Under the pieces are notes generated by a model, which saw nothing but the letters and a program-made list of their open reading frames with translations, had not been told where the DNA came from and searched no databases. This document shows positions 6,310-10,117 of a stretch of 10,117 nucleotides of DNA, piece after piece (within the stretch, counting starts at the first letter, position 1; each line of letters opens with the position of its first letter). Position numbers and translations under genes: made by a program. The stretch comes from Desulfovibrio sp. (GTDB taxonomy: Bacteria; Desulfobacterota; Desulfovibrionia; Desulfovibrionales; Desulfovibrionaceae). Where the stretch lies: positions 1 through 10,117 of the forward strand of contig JAITDR010000205.1 of the NCBI GenBank assembly GCA_031282465.1, given 5' to 3'.

Positions 6310-6518
6310 GTGTTCTCCAGTAGCTCCTTTTTCCGATAAATGCAAGCAGAAATCAGCCGGCATCAGGCAAGGTCAAAAACAGGAACCTTCTCGGCCGCTT
6401 CACGGGCAACGCAGGTAAAACCGGCCCGAATCGGACGGGCGTGAAACGCAAAAGGCGTCTTGACCGTTATGCGGTGAAACGCTACGTTGCCCGGTATATA
6501 AACGGCGGCGAGGCGCTT
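6310..6518. promoter_or_regulatory. Divergent intergenic region between the zapB-like gene and uppS
   Basis: About 210 bp separate the two divergent start codons, and must hold promoters for both sides. For uppS a reasonable pair is seen: TTGACC (6460-6465), 17-nt spacer, TACGTT (6483-6488). For the leftward block the minus strand has TTGACC near 6376-6371 but no good -10 at the right distance. No repeat or operator-like palindrome stands out. Confidence 0.5.
6460..6488 (+). promoter_or_regulatory. Candidate sigma-70 promoter of uppS
   Basis: TTGACC and TACGTT are separated by 17 nt. Transcription would start near 6495, about 25 nt ahead of the GTG at 6519, which supports that start over the GTG at 6441. 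The -10 match is only moderate. Confidence 0.4.
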
Positions 6519-7313
6519 GTGAACGACTCAGGCATTCCGGAAGGCGCCGGCGGGGCTGCGCTCTCCGCGGACCCCCCGGGCAAGCTTCCCGGGCATGTGG
6601 CAATTATCATGGACGGCAACGGACGCTGGGCCGAGGCCAGAAATCTGCCGCGCAGCGAAGGGCACAGGGCGGGGACGGCCGCGGCCCGCGCCGCGGTTGA
6701 GGAATGCTTGGGCATAGGTATAGCGGAACTCACGCTGTATACCTTTTCCAGGGAAAACTGGTCGCGTCCGGTGCGGGAGGTGCGTTTTCTTTTCAAGCTG
6801 CTGACCGATTTCATCAACAAGGAACTGCCCGTTTTGGAAAAGCGCGGCGTCCGCCTTCTGCTCATCGGCGAGACGGCGGAACTGCCGCTTTACGCGCGCA
6901 GGGCGCTGGACCGCGCCTGCCTGCGCACGCGGAACAACGAGCGCATGGTGCTCACCCTGGCCTTGAATTACTCCGGACGTGAAGACATAGCGAGAGCGTG
7001 CCGCATGTATATGCAGTCCGGAGCCCCCGTCTCCGCTCTGGACCCGGATATGCTGGCCCGCTCGCTGTACACGGCCGGTCGGCCGGATCCGGACCTGGTC
7101 ATCCGCACCGGCGGCGAAAAACGTCTCAGCAATTTCCTGCTTTTCCAGGCGGCTTACAGCGAACTGTATTTCTGCGACATACTCTGGCCGGATTTTTCGC
7201 CCGCCGACCTGCATGACGCCCTGCGGGACTATGCCGGCAGAACGCGGCGCTACGGGGGCACCGGGGGACAATCGGGATGCGGCGATCCGCAGCCGCCGGC
7301 GCCCCCCGGCTGA
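6519..7313 (+). CDS. uppS: Isoprenyl transferase (undecaprenyl diphosphate synthase)
   Basis: This cytosolic cis-prenyltransferase adds isopentenyl units to farnesyl diphosphate to make the C55 carrier for peptidoglycan and surface glycans. From GTG at 6519 (GAGG 5 nt upstream) it has 264 residues, close to the family's 230-255. The frame is open to a GTG at 6441, but that start has a poor ribosome site and would lie upstream of the candidate promoter. Motifs: LPGHVAIIMDGNGRWAEAR (23-41) with catalytic Asp32; the GHRAG box (48-52); YTFSRENWSRP (74-84); ALNYSGREDI (148-157); and RTGGEKRLSNFLLFQ (196-210) followed by AYSELYF. The tail after RTRRYGG is a short Gly/Pro-rich extension without known role. 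It begins the uppS-cdsA-dxr operon. The upstream neighbour frr of the common order is not here. Confidence 0.97.
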   Translation: MNDSGIPEGAGGAALSADPPGKLPGHVAIIMDGNGRWAEARNLPRSEGHRAGTAAARAAVEECLGIGIAELTLYTFSRENWSRPVREVRFLFKLLTDFINKELPVLEKRGVRLLLIGETAELPLYARRALDRACLRTRNNERMVLTLALNYSGREDIARACRMYMQSGAPVSALDPDMLARSLYTAGRPDPDLVIRTGGEKRLSNFLLFQAAYSELYFCDILWPDFSPADLHDALRDYAGRTRRYGGTGGQSGCGDPQPPAPPG

Positions 7314-7335
7314 TGCCTTTACGGAGGAACTTCCG

Positions 7336-8235
7336 ATGAACAAGCTTTTTACCCGCCTTGCCGCTTCCCTGAAAAAAAACGCCTGTCTTGCCCGCGCGGC
7401 CGCCGTCCTGCAAAAAAGCGGCAACCTCGCCCGCATCGGCACGGCCTTGGTGTTTTCTCTCGTTACAGCCGGGGCTGTGGCCTGCGGCGGCCTGCCGTTG
7501 CGCCTGCTTGTGCTGGTCGTCGCCTGTATCGGGCTCCTGGAATTTCTGACCATGCATACCGGCCCGGCGCGCCCCGGTCTGAAGGTCGCAGGGATTGCCT
7601 TGTGCGCGGCGCTTATCCTGTCCCAGGGCCTCGATCCCCTGATCACGCTTGCAGCGGCGGCCCTGGCCGCCCCGGCCGCGGGGCTTGTAGTGATTTACGA
7701 CCGCATCCGGGGCCGGAACAGTCTCTCAGCAGCAGACTACGCCCCCCTGTTTTTCGGCACGGCCTACATCCCCCTTACCCTGCAACTCGGGCTGTATCTC
7801 GCGCCGGCTGAGCAGTTCATGGTGATTCTCTGCGCCGCGGCCTCGGATACTGGAGGCTATTACGCGGGCACGCTTTTCGGCCGGCATAAGCTCTGTCCCG
7901 TCATCAGTCCCCTGAAATCCTGGGAAGGCTTCGGCGGCGGGCTCGTGCTGTGTACGGCGGTGTGCCTGCTCATGGGCGCGGCATCCGAGCACCTGCAATG
8001 GCGTTTTCTGCATCTGCCGCTCTGGGCCTGGGCGCTCATGGGAGCCGTTCTGCATTGTGCGGCCGTTGCGGGAGACCTGTTTGAATCCGCCGTAAAGCGC
8101 GGCCTGGGCCGCAAGGATTCGGGCAGTCTCCTGCCGGGGCACGGCGGGATGCTCGACCGCATTGACAGCTTTCTGTTCGTGTTGCCGACATACATGCTTA
8201 TCCGCGTCGTAACGCGCTTTGCGCAGGGGTCCTGA
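7336..8235 (+). CDS. cdsA: Phosphatidate cytidylyltransferase (CDP-diacylglycerol synthase)
   Basis: This inner-membrane enzyme converts phosphatidate and CTP to CDP-diacylglycerol, the precursor of all bacterial phospholipids. The ATG at 7336 has a perfect GGAGG 8 nt upstream and follows the uppS stop by 22 nt. A longer open frame from 7213 overlaps uppS and is not used. The product has 299 residues. Several hydrophobic segments are visible (about 36-72, 84-121, 137-175, 200-216, 228-247, 277-291). The family signature is complete near the C-terminus: SAVKRGLGRKDSGSLLPGHG (251-270) then GMLDR (271-275), with the metal- and CTP-binding Lys260-Asp261 and Asp274. The first ~33 residues are basic and more variable than in the usual family member. 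Confidence 0.97.
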   Translation: MNKLFTRLAASLKKNACLARAAAVLQKSGNLARIGTALVFSLVTAGAVACGGLPLRLLVLVVACIGLLEFLTMHTGPARPGLKVAGIALCAALILSQGLDPLITLAAAALAAPAAGLVVIYDRIRGRNSLSAADYAPLFFGTAYIPLTLQLGLYLAPAEQFMVILCAAASDTGGYYAGTLFGRHKLCPVISPLKSWEGFGGGLVLCTAVCLLMGAASEHLQWRFLHLPLWAWALMGAVLHCAAVAGDLFESAVKRGLGRKDSGSLLPGHGGMLDRIDSFLFVLPTYMLIRVVTRFAQGS

Positions 8236-8240
8236 ACATC

Positions 8241-9503
8241 ATGCGCTATATATCGGGATTGCCGCGACCCAAAGCCGGCAAGGGGCCGCGCGTTCTTGCC
8301 GTGCTCGGCAGCACCGGCTCCATAGGACGTTCCGTGCTGGAGGTCGTGCGCCTGCAGCCGCAACGATTCCGCATCGCAGCGTTGGCCGGCGGCAGGAACA
8401 TGGAACTGCTCGCCGCCCAGGCAGCGGAATTCAAGCCTGCCCGGCTGTGCGCGCAGGATGAACAAAGCGCGGAACGCCTGCGCCGCCTGCTGCCCCGCGG
8501 CGTACGCCCGACTGTGCTGGTCGGGAGTGAAGGCTGCGGCGAAGCGGCCCGTTCGGCGGAAGTGGATATGGTCGTTTCGGCGCAGTCCGGCGCGGCAGGG
8601 TTGCACGGCACGTACGCCGCCGCCTGCTCCGGCAAAATCATCGCCTTGGCCAACAAGGAATCATTGGTGCTGGCCGGGCGACACATACGCGAAGCCTGCG
8701 CCCGCAGCGGCGCATCCGTTTTGCCGGTGGACTCGGAGCACAACGCCGTTTTTCAGTGTCTGGCCGGCAGCGACGGGCGCGCGTTTCCGACTGAAGGGCG
8801 CGGATATCTGCGCCGCCTGATCCTCACGGCCTCGGGCGGTCCTTTTTTCGGCCGGCCGAAAGAAGAGACGGACAAGGCCCGCCCCGACCAGGCCCTCAAA
8901 CATCCCACCTGGAACATGGGCGCCAAGGTCAGCATAGACTCGGCCACGCTCATGAACAAGGGGCTCGAACTCATTGAGGCCCATCATCTGTTCGGCCTGC
9001 CCATGGCGGATCTGGAGGTGGTTGTGCACAGGGAATCGGTGGTGCATTCCCTGGCGGAATTTACGGACGGTTCGCTGCTCGCCCAGCTCGGCGTACCGGA
9101 CATGCGCATCCCCATTTCGTACTGCCTGGGTTTTCCGGAGCGCCTGAACAGCGGCGCGCCCGCGCTGGATTTGGTCGCACTGGGTTCCCTGCATTTTTCC
9201 CCTCCGGACCGTCTTGCCTTTCCCTGCCTTGATCTCGCCCGCAGCGCCGGGGAAAAAGACGGAGGATATCCGGTGGTCTTGAATGCCGCCAATGAAGTGG
9301 CCGTGGACGCTTTTCTGGCCGGAGGCATCCCCTTCGGCGCCATTCCCCGCATTGTGGAACACTGCCTGGATGCGTACGGCGCAGGCAGGACGGACGCATG
9401 CGACGCCTTCTCCTGCGCGCCGGACACTATCGAGGCTGTTCCGGCGCTGGATGCCGCCGCGCGGGTCAGGGCGCGGCGGGAAGTGGAACTTTTTACCTGC
9501 TGA
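8241..9503 (+). CDS. dxr: 1-deoxy-D-xylulose 5-phosphate reductoisomerase
   Basis: Dxr converts DXP to 2-C-methyl-D-erythritol 4-phosphate with NADPH, the first committed step of the MEP isoprenoid pathway, which feeds the UppS reaction encoded two genes upstream. The product has 420 residues; the family is usually about 390-400, and the excess is an N-terminal leader of about 15 residues and a charged loop near 180-190. Motifs: VLGSTGSIGR (21-30), the NADPH loop; ALANKESLVLAG (135-146); VDSEHNAVFQ (163-172) with metal ligands Asp164 and Glu166; LTASGGPFF (195-203); and HPTWNMGAKVSIDSATLMNK (221-240) followed by GLELIEAHHLF with the third metal ligand Glu243. The start is 5 nt after the cdsA stop with a weak ribosome site (AGGGG about 12 nt upstream), so it probably depends on coupling. 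Confidence 0.98.
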   Translation: MRYISGLPRPKAGKGPRVLAVLGSTGSIGRSVLEVVRLQPQRFRIAALAGGRNMELLAAQAAEFKPARLCAQDEQSAERLRRLLPRGVRPTVLVGSEGCGEAARSAEVDMVVSAQSGAAGLHGTYAAACSGKIIALANKESLVLAGRHIREACARSGASVLPVDSEHNAVFQCLAGSDGRAFPTEGRGYLRRLILTASGGPFFGRPKEETDKARPDQALKHPTWNMGAKVSIDSATLMNKGLELIEAHHLFGLPMADLEVVVHRESVVHSLAEFTDGSLLAQLGVPDMRIPISYCLGFPERLNSGAPALDLVALGSLHFSPPDRLAFPCLDLARSAGEKDGGYPVVLNAANEVAVDAFLAGGIPFGAIPRIVEHCLDAYGAGRTDACDAFSCAPDTIEAVPALDAAARVRARREVELFTC

Positions 9504-9557
9504 GGGAATATTTTGCCCATTGATGAAAATGTTTTTTCCGTTCTGCGAGGCCGGCGT

Positions 9558-10112
9558 ATGCGCAGGCGCGCCGTCCTGACCGGCATTTCGGCCCCGGCAA
9601 CGGTAATGACGGCGTTGCTGCTGTTTTGCGCCTGCTCCGTCATGCAGCCCTCGCCCCGCAACATCCCCAGAGAAGCAAGCCGCTACGACGACGCCGATAT
9701 CAAGACCGAATTATCCAGCGCGCTGCTGGGCATGGACCCGTCCGCGGCCAACGGAGTCGGCGTATACTGCTTCAACGGCCGTGTCTTTCTGATCGGCGAG
9801 GCGGACAAGGAATTCCGCAGTCGGGCAATGGAAGCGGCCCGGCAGATACCGGGAGTGAAGGAGGTGACGCCGCACTGGTTTCCCACCAACTCCGGCAATG
9901 CCGGCGAGGATGCGGGCATTGCGGCGGCGATAGAGGAGTTGCCGCTTTTCGCGGGTAAAGTGGCGGGCGGCCGTGTTGCCGTCGACGTGCGGGGCGGGCA
10001 TGTGGTGTTGGCGGGCCTTGCCCCCGCGCAGGCCGATATCGACAGCTTGGTGCGGGAGGTGAAGCGCGTCGGGCATGTCAAAAGCGTCACAAGCTATCTG
10101 CTTGCCGACTGA
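9558..10112 (+). CDS. BON-domain protein, probable lipoprotein
   Basis: BON domains occur in envelope proteins thought to bind phospholipid and help keep the outer membrane intact (OsmY, DolP). I choose ATG at 9558, with GAGG 7 nt upstream, giving 184 residues; an in-frame TTG at 9513 is less likely. The N-terminus MRRRAVLTG followed by a hydrophobic stretch to residue 25 is a signal peptide. A cysteine at 26 in FCACSVM is a plausible lipidation site, but the -3 Phe and -2 Cys are not standard for a lipobox. Two BON units follow: about 45-108 (DADIKTELSSALLG to VKEVTPHWF) and about 118-184 (AGIAAAIEELPLF to VKSVTSYLLAD), each with the typical alternating hydrophobic strand GRVFLIGEA / GHVVLAGLA. 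It follows dxr by 54 nt and probably belongs to the same transcript. Confidence 0.88.
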   Translation: MRRRAVLTGISAPATVMTALLLFCACSVMQPSPRNIPREASRYDDADIKTELSSALLGMDPSAANGVGVYCFNGRVFLIGEADKEFRSRAMEAARQIPGVKEVTPHWFPTNSGNAGEDAGIAAAIEELPLFAGKVAGGRVAVDVRGGHVVLAGLAPAQADIDSLVREVKRVGHVKSVTSYLLAD

Positions 10113-10117
10113 TGCCG

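Noticed and set aside
6441..6518. Upstream GTG start (6441) for uppS
   Set aside because: Poor ribosome site, and it would lie upstream of the candidate promoter at 6460-6488; the added residues are not part of the conserved family.
6528..7646. 372-codon minus-strand frame opposite uppS and cdsA
   Set aside because: It overlaps two genes with complete catalytic motifs on the plus strand and has no domain of its own.

Overview
The window looks like a GC-rich chromosomal segment from a deltaproteobacterium of the Desulfovibrionaceae type. That placement is an inference from gene content and order: rny, 6S RNA, zapA and a ZapB-like gene read leftward, divergent from uppS-cdsA-dxr. No taxonomic marker gene is present to prove it. 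Coding density is high on the right. The left third is accessory-looking.

Left part (1-3189, all minus strand): a tightly coupled three-gene cassette. It reads, in transcription order, a family 2 glycosyltransferase (GTG start at 3189), a PF14907-type nucleotidyltransferase overlapping it by 4 nt, and an HPr-kinase-like P-loop protein overlapping that by 11 nt and running off the left edge. The kinase and nucleotidyltransferase pairing is known from lasso-peptide and PqqD-associated 'HPr-rel-A' peptide maturation loci and from some polysaccharide loci. The substrate here cannot be seen. The glycosyltransferase carries an unusual hydrophilic insert built around two in-frame copies of a 35-bp repeat, one of the more unusual features in the window.

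Middle (3190-3921): about 730 bp without a convincing gene. It holds an AT-rich island with a candidate promoter for the cassette, an alternating purine-pyrimidine tract, a perfect 14-bp palindrome, a possible protein remnant and the rny terminator.

RNA and cell-division block (3922-6309, minus strand): a ZapB-like coiled-coil protein, ZapA, 6S RNA and ribonuclease Y. One terminator hairpin lies across the zapA stop codon and another between 6S RNA and rny, so 6S RNA is bracketed by termination signals and rny has a structured leader.

Right part (6519-10112, plus strand): uppS (undecaprenyl diphosphate synthase), cdsA (CDP-diacylglycerol synthase) and dxr (DXP reductoisomerase of the MEP pathway). 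These link isoprenoid precursor supply, cell-wall lipid carrier and phospholipid synthesis. A two-BON-domain probable lipoprotein follows dxr, in the place where rseP commonly sits.

No tRNA, rRNA, CRISPR array, transposase or integrase was seen. The housekeeping half is conventional. The candidates for something new are the cassette on the left and the repeat inserted in its glycosyltransferase.
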